Of a DNA stretch of 64,000 nucleotides, positions 57,934 through 64,000 are shown in pieces. This stretch comes from QHXQ01 sp963788965 (GTDB lineage: Bacteria > Acidobacteriota > Blastocatellia > Pyrinomonadales > Pyrinomonadaceae): assembly GCA_963788965.1 (NCBI GenBank), contig CAWBIK010000006.1, positions 496,001 to 560,000 of the forward strand, read 5' to 3'. Made by a program: the position numbers and the translations under genes. The notes under the pieces are model-generated. The model saw nothing but the letters and a program-made list of their open reading frames with translations, was not told the DNA's origin and ran no database searches. Each line of letters opens with the position of its first letter. The stretch's first letter is position 1.

Positions 57934-58768
57934 GGTAATTAGGGAGAATCGTAACCAAAGTAGAGCTTGATGAACTGCTTGTACAGATTCTCTCCGCGAT
58001 GATTGAACCGGTATTCGATCTCTTTCAAGTACATTGGGAAATGATACTTCGACACGCCCCGATAGTTATACAGGATGTGCTTAGCGTAACTCCAAAAACC
58101 TTCGATGCCATTGATGTGATTTTTAGTTCTCTTGTCCACATAGGCTTTTGAGTGATTAACTTGGTGATGCTTACCGTACCGCTTCAACGATTGATAGCCA
58201 CGAAAGCTGTCCGTGTAATAGACCGAGCCTTTCCGCGTCTTGGCGCGGATGTGCTCCATCAGTTCAGCCGCGCTGACGTGCTCGACGACTTTGGTGTAAA
58301 CCCGCCCTTTGCGCTCCAACAGCCCGAAAACGAGGCTTTTGCCGGCGGCCCCGCGCCCACGCTTACCTTTGCGCCGACCACCGAAGTAAGCCTCGTCGAG
58401 TTCGATCTCGCCGCGCAGTTTGCCCGCCTCAAGCTCGGCCGTGTGATAGAGACATTCGCGCAAGTGCTGATAGACACGCGCCACCGTCTTCTGATCCAGC
58501 TTCAAGTCCGTGGCCAAGCGATAGGCTGGCACTTGTTGGTAAAAGCCTTTGATGATCTCCAGTTCACGGCGAAGCTGTGCGAGCGATTTCTGCCGGGCAC
58601 AACGCCGACATTTAACGTAGCGGCGAGCCGTGCGGCAGACCTTGAACGAGCCGCAGAAGATGCACTTTCTGCCTCGGCTAAAGTTGGCCGCACAACTGAA
58701 ATGGCTCGATCTCACTGTAACCATGCGTACTTAGCTTATGACGCTGGTTACTTTTCTCCCTAATTACC
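57934..58768 (-). mobile_element. complete IS1595-family insertion sequence, 835 bp
   Basis: Bounded by 8-bp target duplications. Terminal inverted repeats are GGTAATTAGGGAGAATCGTA (left, from 57934) and, read inward from the right end, GGTAATTAGGGAGAAAAGTA, with GACCA/ACCA continuing. It contains a single transposase gene on the minus strand whose stop codon lies in the left repeat. The 8-bp duplication and GG-starting ends fit IS1595. The empty site can be rebuilt exactly, so the insertion is recent. Confidence 0.93.
57939..58724 (-). CDS. IS1595-family transposase (IS1016-like)
   Basis: A 261-residue, full-length enzyme. The N-terminal zinc-ribbon-like part has CIFCGSFKVC and CRRCARQK. 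The ISXO2-like DDE domain includes GEIELDEAYFGGRRKGKRGR, SVYYTDSFRGYQSLKRYGKH, VNHSKAYVDKRTKNHINGIE and GFWSYAKHILYNYRGVSKYH. Acidic residues in LDEAYF and YTDSF and the downstream Asn/Glu region agree with the family active site. ATG at 58724. No frame breaks, so it may be active. Confidence 0.9.
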   Translation of the reverse strand: MVTVRSSHFSCAANFSRGRKCIFCGSFKVCRTARRYVKCRRCARQKSLAQLRRELEIIKGFYQQVPAYRLATDLKLDQKTVARVYQHLRECLYHTAELEAGKLRGEIELDEAYFGGRRKGKRGRGAAGKSLVFGLLERKGRVYTKVVEHVSAAELMEHIRAKTRKGSVYYTDSFRGYQSLKRYGKHHQVNHSKAYVDKRTKNHINGIEGFWSYAKHILYNYRGVSKYHFPMYLKEIEYRFNHRGENLYKQFIKLYFGYDSP

Positions 58769-58776
58769 CAGCGGGT
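58769..58776. repeat. target-site duplication, right copy
   Basis: CAGCGGGT, identical to 57926-57933. Confidence 0.95.
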
Positions 58777-59912
58777 TCTCAGCCAGATCGTAGATGTCCT
58801 TCTGCTCGGGGTTCTCCAAAATCCGCACCAAACTCCGCACGTGATCCTTGCGGTCCTGGTCGCCGCCGATGCGCACCCGATACCAGTCATCCACGAACTG
58901 CTTCATCTCCGGCAGCCGCAGCTTCGACAGGCGGTAGTGGCTGAATTCATTCTCGTCGAAGCGGAACGGGTTATCGTAACCGACGACGCGGGAACTGACG
59001 ATGGTCGTGTTGCCCGGGTAGGTGGTGATGAGCGTGCGAATCTGGTCCCTGACTTTTTCCTTAAAATGCGAGCCGGGCAACTCGTCCATGCCGTCGAATA
59101 AGAGGATGGCCTGGCCGGATTCGAGATAGTACTCGAAGAACTCCATGTCCGCGCTGGTCAGGTTGAAATCGGCCTGCACGCTCTCGTGGATGTAGTTAAT
59201 GAGTGAGAGATTCCCCCTCGTCTTCAACTCGTCGGCGTAACGCCGCAGCGCGATGAGGATCGGCAAACGCTGGTCGGGCTTGACGCCGTACCGCTTCCGC
59301 AAGGGCTCAGAGATGCCGGCTAAGGCTAGGAAGCGGAGTAATGTTGACTTTCCCGAGCCCGGATCGCCCAGGATGACGCAGCGGGCGTTCTGCCCGAGGA
59401 GCGTGCGCGGATCGATTCGCGGAGTGTTTGGGTCTTGCTCGTCGGCACCCTCGGGCATAACCGTCAGGGGGATGTAGATATGCTCCATCGGGACGCCTCT
59501 CGTCGCCTCCTGCTCGCGGACGTTCATCCCGACGAACTGGATATCTCGGTAGAGGTTGATGATGTTCTCATCATAAAGTTCGCGCGTCCTTTGAATTGTC
59601 CGTCTCCGCGTCGCCCCCTCGGGTACCAACTCGGGATAGTAGAAGAGGCAGAGCGACGGCGTTTCGAGGAGCATGGCCAGAAGCTGGCTGTGCCCCCAGT
59701 GTGCAAGCTCGAACTTCAGCCCTAACTTCTCACGCAGGCTCTCGAACCAAGTGACATCCCCCCCGTCCTTGCGGCGCGCGCTCTCGATGAGGTTCTGGGG
59801 GGTGACGAGCACCCACTTCTTCAATTTTAACTTTCTCTGACTGGAGTCCGTCCGCTGCAAAGACTCGACGACGGCCTGCCGATGCTGGTCACTTAGGGGG
59901 GAGGGGAAGAAT

Positions 59913-60620
59913 GGTAATTATCCCTTGACTGTAGGTAAGGGCTGTGCTATTCTTTCTATGTCGTTACGGTAGGTAAGATAGAGAAGGAAAGCACGCCATG
60001 ACAACAGTTAAAGACAAAGTGACCCGCCCGAAGATGCAAAAATACACGCGTAAAGATTTTGAGCGTGATTTTCCGACCGATGATATATGCCTTGAATGGC
60101 TGAAAAACTTTCTCTATCCGAACGGCATTTTTTGCGAGACGTGCCAGCGTGTGACCAAGCATCACAAGGTTGCGTCGCGCAAGTCTTATTCGTGCGACTA
60201 TTGCGGGCATCACGTTCACCCTACCGCCGATACGATTTATCACAAGTCCAGCACGCCGCTCCGGCAATGGTTTCTGGCTGTCTATCTCATGGCTGCTACG
60301 CGATGTGGCATCTCTGCTAAGCAGTTGGAGCGCGAACTTGGCGTGACCTATAAGACGGCGTGGCGCATGTTCAAGCAAATCCGTTCGATGCTTACCAACG
60401 AAGGCAGCAACCCGCTTTCGGGCAAGGTTGAAGTTGACGAGACGTATGTAGGCGGTAAGCCTAGAAACAAAGGGCCGCACAGCACGCGCGGGCGCGGCGC
60501 AGGCAATAAGCCTGTGGTCGTCGGGGCGGTTGAGCGCGGCGGGCGTGTGGTGGCGCGCGTAGTGCCAGACGCGAAGGGTAGAACGTTGCTGCCGTTCATT
60601 CGTGAGAACGTGCGCGCAGA
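59913..60620 (+). mobile_element. truncated second IS1595-family element
   Basis: The left end GGTAATTATCCCTTGACTGT at 59913 shares its first 8 bp with the other IS. The transposase is cut near 60620 and no right end is found before 61.1 kb. Its left edge coincides exactly with the 5' end of the NACHT gene remnant, so it interrupted that gene; a later deletion or rearrangement removed its right part and the rest of the nuclease domain. Confidence 0.8.
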
Positions 60621-60642
60621 GTCCGGCCGGGGTTGTTTTTGA
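59998..60642 (+). pseudogene. IS1595-family transposase, 3' truncated
   Basis: AAGGAA precedes ATG 59998. The visible 214 residues hold the N-terminal zinc ribbon (GIFCETCQRVTKHHK, YSCDYCGHHVHPTADT), the family segment KSSTPLRQWFLAVYLMAATR, GISAKQLERELGVTYKTAWR and the first acidic motif VEVDETYVGGKPRNKG. After LLPFIRENV the sequence becomes unrelated (RAESGRGCF, stop). About 100 residues, including the other catalytic acids, are missing. Confidence 0.85.
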
Positions 60643-61094
60643 TGTGTTGGGACGTAGCAGTAGATACTGAAGGAAGATCCCTTGGGGACGGTAAGAGGTT
60701 GCGGGAGAGGATAGTAGAAAAGTATAAGGCTCAAGATAAATCTATACTTCAAGAACACAACTTTCCGGTTTTGACGAAAGCTTTTATCTATAATGATTGC
60801 GCTGTAGAGTCAACGGTTTATCAGAAAGATAATGAGGACTCCTTTGGCTATCATACTCGTCAGGGTAGATTCGTCATTCCTGATGATGCTGGCACTCCGA
60901 CCTTGGGAAGGGATCGCACTATCGCTAGTTTAGTGGCGGCCATTCATTATACTTTAGATGCCCCCTTTAATCCTTTGTTATCTTACCTCGACAAAACGAG
61001 CCTAGATCCTCTGCCCCACAGAGACGCTGGATATAGTGAATGGCTGACAAGGGATGAAGTTAAGCTCGTCACAGAATGGCGTGGGCAGCAATAG
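60633..61094 (+). CDS. hypothetical protein, possibly 5' truncated
   Basis: Not recognised. A 153-residue ORF with AT-rich codon use unlike the chromosome to the left. It begins (TTG 60633) right at the broken end of the IS, so its real start may be lost. Visible sequence: DVAVDTEGRSLGDGKRLRER, HNFPVLTKAFIYNDCAVEST, YHTRQGRFVIPDDAGTPTLG, GYSEWLTRDEVKLVTEWRGQ. It is soluble, mixed alpha/beta, with no signal peptide or TM helix. No function is proposed. Confidence 0.45.
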   Translation: MFLMCWDVAVDTEGRSLGDGKRLRERIVEKYKAQDKSILQEHNFPVLTKAFIYNDCAVESTVYQKDNEDSFGYHTRQGRFVIPDDAGTPTLGRDRTIASLVAAIHYTLDAPFNPLLSYLDKTSLDPLPHRDAGYSEWLTRDEVKLVTEWRGQQ

Positions 61095-61253
61095 AATTGT
61101 AGACATGGCTATAAAGTTCTAGATGATAAGCGGATAGCACTGCCAGTTAACAAGGGGTTCAACCCGTTCTGCCTCGCCTGTTGGCTGGACCAGTTAAATC
61201 TGCGAATCAACGCACTGCAAAGTTTCGACAGCGGGTGGTCTTTCCGCAATATC

Positions 61254-61297
61254 TTACATAATACTTACTGAAGAGTTCAGTGTTTCGTCTTATGTAA
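61254..61297. repeat. hairpin left of the site array
   Basis: TTACATAA (61254-61261) pairs with TTATGTAA (61290-61297). Nested inside, ACTGAA (61267-61272) pairs with TTCAGT (61276-61281). It lies 22 bp left of the first array site. Confidence 0.6.
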
Positions 61298-61318
61298 ACC
61301 GTCAGGCGCTGGTATTGG

Positions 61319-61620
61319 TTTAGGGAAGAACTTTATTATTCAACCAATTCTCTGCCCCGACGGTAGATCGTCCGTTAGGGAAGAACTTTATTTCTAGACT
61401 TGCTCTTATGGGTGGTCGAAAATAAAGGATTTAGGCCCTCTTTAGGGAAGAACTTTATTGTTCGTGAACAACCTGTCCCTAGAAAATTAAGTTGTTACCA
61501 GTAGGGCTTCTAAGTCTTTTGTTTGGGAATCCACTTTTCTTCAAAATAGAAATTAAGTTGTTACCTGAATAGCCTACCGCCCCCTCTCTCGGATTGCCAT
61601 TAGAAAATTAAGTTGTTAAC
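61319..61620. repeat. dyad-symmetric array of six ~20-bp sites (three direct, three inverted)
   Basis: Left sites read TTAGGGAAGAACTTTATT at 61320-61337, 61375-61392 and 61442-61459. Right sites read AGAAAATTAAGTTGTTACC or close variants at 61481-61499, 61547-61565 and 61602-61620. The right sites are the inverted form of the left ones (shared core GGNAANAACTTNATT). Spacings mirror each other: 55 and 67 bp on the left, 66 and 55 on the right. The outermost pair matches best, both beginning GTTTAG. The region is non-coding. It resembles transposase- or initiator-binding site clusters. Confidence 0.8.
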
Positions 61621-61887
61621 TAAACTCGTCAATGTTAGGTAGTGTAGGCCATTCAGCGCTTCCTTGTTATCGCATTGTCTATCCCTACAGCGCCCCGTAT
61701 TTTTCTTGATAATCCAGCACGATAGTGCTAGATTGCGCGCCGCCGCAGCATCTTCACGCTTTCTCCGTACCGGTAGGCTGCTGTGACGTAATACTCAATT
61801 ACCGCATAGAACTCATTACAACCCTTATAAGGGTAGTTGTATGGGGTAGGCCAATGATCTCACTCCTTTTAACAGTGGTCTACCTTC
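61621..61887. other. non-coding stretch upstream of the NUDIX operon
   Basis: About 270 bp with no supported ORF, lying between the site array and the NUDIX start. The only structure I see is the palindrome at 61818-61840. It presumably carries the operon promoter, which I cannot place with confidence. Confidence 0.4.
61818..61840. promoter_or_regulatory. palindromic operator candidate before the NUDIX operon
   Basis: The perfect 12-bp palindrome CCCTTATAAGGG (61822-61833) is extended by ACAA on the left and TTGT on the right with small offsets. It lies 48-70 bp before the ATG at 61888, a likely repressor site or promoter element. Confidence 0.45.
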
Positions 61888-62355
61888 ATGGCTAGTAATA
61901 ATGTCGATAGAGAGTCGGAGGTGCCTCCACTGATTCGAGCGGCAGGAGGCGTGGTTTACCGACCCTCTAACAAGGGATTTGAGGTGATTATTGTTGGAAC
62001 TGGAAATCCAACACAATGGCGCTTACCCAAAGGCATGATCGATCCTGACGAAAGTCTCGCTGATGCAGCCTTACGCGAAGTCCGCGAAGAGTCCGGTGCA
62101 GTAGCCGAGATTGAGTCTATGTTAGATGTTGCACACTGGACTTATGAATATGAAGGTAAACTGTTCAGAAAAGAAACGACGTATTATTTGATGCGGTATG
62201 TAGATGGTGATTTTGACAAGCATGATCATGAGTATGAATTCGTTCAATGGATTCCCTTACTTGAATCAGTTGTAAAGCTACACTTCGAATCAGAGAAAGC
62301 TGTGGCAGAGAAGGCGATTCGATTTCTTTCCTCATCAGCAAAAGGAAGAAGCTAA
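61888..62355 (+). CDS. NUDIX hydrolase
   Basis: A 155-residue protein. The NUDIX box is complete: GMIDPDESLADAALREVREE followed by SG (G-x5-E-x7-REVxEESG pattern). Upstream are IRAAGGVVYRPSNKGFEVII and PTQWRLPKG, the order seen in Ap4A- and (d)NTP-hydrolysing NUDIX enzymes; downstream is WTYEYEGKLFRKETTYYLMR. It is the first gene of a four-gene AT-rich operon; its stop overlaps the next ATG (TAATG). No SD is obvious before ATG 61888. Substrate unknown; in this context it may degrade a nucleotide made by the operon. Confidence 0.9.
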   Translation: MASNNVDRESEVPPLIRAAGGVVYRPSNKGFEVIIVGTGNPTQWRLPKGMIDPDESLADAALREVREESGAVAEIESMLDVAHWTYEYEGKLFRKETTYYLMRYVDGDFDKHDHEYEFVQWIPLLESVVKLHFESEKAVAEKAIRFLSSSAKGRS

Positions 62356-63309
62356 TGTCCACCAATAAAACAGACTTGGAAAAGAGTAGGAATAAAAGTA
62401 TTGTTAAGTCGATTCCTATTATCCCAGACACGTGGCAAACATCTGCGGCGTTAGGGCTGTTTTTGAATCTTGTTGGTGGTCTTATCGTTGCGGGAATTCT
62501 CCTTTTTGCTACGACTCCGTCGCGCATCCTTATCATTACTGCCATCTTCTTTGTAGTCGCCTCAGCTATTTCGGGATTCATTCTTTTCTTAAAAAATAGG
62601 AGACTTACAGCAGCGGTTGAACAGCTACAAAGTGAACTGAGTAGTTGCGAGCTGCTTTACGAGCAAAGATTAAAGAACATCGGAATAACTGAAATAACTG
62701 ATGCGATGGCAGGAAGCAACTGGAGTCCTGATGCGGTGATGGCCAGAGCACAGCACCAAGTTAGATTCCTCGGAGTGTTCGGCCGATAAGTGGGTGATGG
62801 ACGCAGATAGACAAACCAAGTACCGGGCGATGCTTACGCGAATACAGTTAAATGGAGGGCGAGTACAATTTTTACTCCTCAATCCGAACAGTGCACCTGC
62901 TTCAAAACTCGCCCTGTATAGAAATCAAAAAAGTGACTTTTACAAAGACTTCCCATCGGTCGAGTTTTACAAAAGCCTGACGAAAGAGTTTGACTGTTTT
63001 GAGCTACGCCTGTATGAAAACTTCCCCTTTATTCGTCTCATATTAGTAGATGGCGTTTGTTCAATATCTAGGTTCAAGACGCAAAAGAGTGCTGAAAATA
63101 CGTTAAAAGCTCCGCAACTCGTTTTTGCGCCTGAAGGGCCTGATGACAACTGGACAATGTATCAATCACTAGTTCTACTCTATGACTTTTTGTGGGGACT
63201 GGCTAAAGACCCATTCGCATCTCAATCTAAGTTGCTAAATGAAGCCCCCCAAGTAACTACAGAATCTGGCACACAGGCAAACATACGGGAGGAGACAGCC
63301 GCCAAATGA
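62355..63309 (+). CDS. two-TM protein with PLD-like sensor-type domain, frameshifted
   Basis: Not a named family to me. Two TM helices (about 31-52, LGLFLNLVGGLIVAGILLFA; 57-79, ILIITAIFFVVASAISGFIL) precede a coiled coil (AAVEQLQSELSSCELLYEQR). The soluble domain contains HQVRFLGVF, then after a +1 break near 62783 ADKWV, TRIQLNGGRVQFLLLNPNSA and NTLKAPQLVFAPEGP. The pattern of a buried strand, long helix and GGRVQFLLLNPNS resembles phospholipase-D-like folds used as sensors, without a visible HKD site. Joined length about 317 residues. It overlaps its neighbours at both ends. A membrane effector or sensor is a reasonable inference. Confidence 0.6.
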
Positions 63310-63848
63310 ACATGATTACTCTAGAACAGATCAGCCCTTTCTTTGACGAGGCACGTGATCTTATAAACGCCATTGTTGAAACACCTAAAGGCTCACAGAA
63401 TAAGTATGACTATGATCATACAACCGGGCTTTTCATACTTGATAGACCCATTCACTCGTCGCTTCGGTATCCATTTGATTATGGATTTGTGCCTAACACT
63501 CTTGCCTTAGACGGCGACCCAGTAGACATAGTTCTGATGATAAATCAACCGACATACACCGGCTGCTTGGTTCGCTCTAGGGTTGTCGGCGTGATGATTA
63601 TGGAAGATGAGGCCGGCAGAGATGAGAAAATCTTGTGTGTTGCCGACAGAGATCCAAGAACTTCCCACATCACTGACATAGAACACGTGCCTCCACACCA
63701 CCTAAAAGAGCTCGAGCATTTCTTCATTCATATAAAGGATTTAGAAAAAGAAAAATGGGCGCGTGTTGAAGGATTCCAAGGCAGGGAAGTTGCCATTTCC
63801 GTGATTCGCGAGGGCGTGAAAAATGGACGAAGAGATAAAGCCGAATAG
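63306..63848 (+). CDS. inorganic pyrophosphatase, family I
   Basis: Hydrolyses PPi to phosphate. At 180 residues it has the family I length. Motifs: IVETPKGSQNKYDYDHTTGL, the metal-binding HSSLRYPFDYGFVPNTLALD, GDPVDIVLMINQPT, RSRVVGVMIMEDEAGRDEKI, the acidic LCVADRDPRT and IKDLEKEKWARVEGFQGREV. It overlaps the previous gene by 4 nt and the next by 26 nt. A housekeeping copy would be expected elsewhere; here its place beside a nucleotidyltransferase suggests that it removes PPi from that reaction. Confidence 0.93.
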   Translation: MNMITLEQISPFFDEARDLINAIVETPKGSQNKYDYDHTTGLFILDRPIHSSLRYPFDYGFVPNTLALDGDPVDIVLMINQPTYTGCLVRSRVVGVMIMEDEAGRDEKILCVADRDPRTSHITDIEHVPPHHLKELEHFFIHIKDLEKEKWARVEGFQGREVAISVIREGVKNGRRDKAE

Positions 63849-64000
63849 TGTCAAGATAGGTTGTGTTCATGGGCGTTACCAGCCTTTCCATGCTGGACAT
63901 TTAGAGCATGTCCTCAAAGCTCATGAACTCTCCAGCTTGCTTTATGTGGGTCTGGCCAATAGCGATCCCTCACATATCAATGCGGATAGCGCCTCGCCGC
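63823..64000 (+). CDS. HxGH nucleotidyltransferase (NMN-adenylyltransferase-like), 3' cut by window end
   Basis: ATG 63823 lies inside the pyrophosphatase gene (26-nt overlap). The visible 59 residues contain the nucleotidyltransferase signature VHGRYQPFHAGHLEHVLKAH with HAGH as the HxGH motif, followed by LYVGLANSDPSHINADSASP. The GRYQPFHxGH form is typical of NadM/NadR-type adenylyltransferases, which use ATP and release PPi. The substrate cannot be told from this fragment. Confidence 0.85.
   Translation, partial: MDEEIKPNSVKIGCVHGRYQPFHAGHLEHVLKAHELSSLLYVGLANSDPSHINADSASP

Larger units (their letters stand above)
56498..59912 (-). pseudogene. nuclease-NACHT (STAND NTPase) defence-type gene, broken by two IS1595-family elements
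   Basis: Read on the minus strand from 59912. The first residues (HRQAVVESLQR, KKWVLVTPQNLIESARRKDG, WGHSQLLAMLLETPSLCLFY) look like the end of an Mrr-like restriction-endonuclease domain; its catalytic part is missing because a truncated IS lies directly upstream. The NACHT domain follows: Walker A CVILGDPGSGKSTLLRFLAL, Walker B ILLFDGMDELPG, sensor TIVSSRVVGYDNPF. At ENPL an 835-bp IS is inserted. Removing it with one 8-bp duplication restores DLAENPLLLTIIALVHR in frame. The C-terminal part (YSFVHLTFQEYLAASYIK and about 400 helical residues) is intact. The family includes Avs-like antiphage sensors. As it stands it is inactive. Confidence 0.85.

Noticed and set aside
59860..59862. TTG 59860 as a true start of the NACHT gene
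   Set aside because: The frame stays open with family-like sequence (HRQAVVESLQ) up to the IS edge at 59912, so the real start was upstream and has been lost.
61319..61620. CRISPR array
   Set aside because: The repeats are short (about 20 bp) and degenerate, half are inverted, spacings differ, and no cas gene is nearby.

Overview
The window is a chromosomal segment of a GC-rich bacterium. It most resembles Acidobacteriota, probably class Blastocatellia. This rests on gene content and style only: a PASTA protein with an Asn/Thr/Ala-rich tail, a divergent sigma/anti-sigma pair next to a TPR-CHAT protein, TonB-C proteins with Pro/Thr linkers, very large secreted proteins with P, HYR and lamin-tail domains, and the order prs-rplY-pth-rpsF-rpsR-rplI-dnaB. 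No rRNA is present to confirm it.

Layout. 1-9.6 kb: rsmB (5' end cut off), PASTA protein, rpe, two exported TPR proteins, a 21-bp minisatellite, a CAP-domain protein, ispE and tRNA-Gln. 9.7-15.1 kb: prs, rplY, pth, rpsF, rpsR, rplI, dnaB. 15.1-24.9 kb: beta-barrel protein, TPR-CHAT protein, anti-sigma and sigma genes, alr, a TonB gene, an encapsulated-ferritin-like gene and an ArsC-family gene. 25-27.7 kb: radA and a PIN/TRAM membrane protein. 27.7-39.2 kb: ispD and ispF, then a long nucleoside uptake and salvage cluster (pyrimidine phosphorylase, BMP-type binding lipoprotein, ABC ATPase, two permeases, purine nucleoside phosphorylase, uridine kinase, cytidine deaminase, exported amidohydrolase). 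39.4-53 kb: a TonB-C protein, a 43-residue DUF4177-like protein, and two giant secreted proteins, one a subtilase, that share a nearly identical 1.9-kb 3' part. 53-56.1 kb: feoA, feoB and a Cys-rich partner.

From about 56.1 kb the DNA becomes an accessory island, clearly AT-rich after 60.6 kb. It holds a nuclease-NACHT (STAND-type) gene broken by an 835-bp IS1595-family element with a perfect 8-bp target duplication. A second, truncated IS1595-family element cut off the 5' end of the same gene. Next come an unknown ORF, a dyad-symmetric array of six 20-bp sites, and a tightly overlapping operon: NUDIX hydrolase, two-TM protein, inorganic pyrophosphatase and HxGH nucleotidyltransferase. That operon is the best candidate here for an undescribed system.

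Two features run through the whole window. First, many intergenic gaps are filled by palindromes built from tandem 7-10 bp words. These often contain the upstream stop codon and end 0-7 nt before the next start codon, where no Shine-Dalgarno is visible. Second, at least 18 single-base frame breaks fall inside genes, many of them housekeeping genes. These look like consensus errors rather than biology, so broken frames should be read with that in mind.
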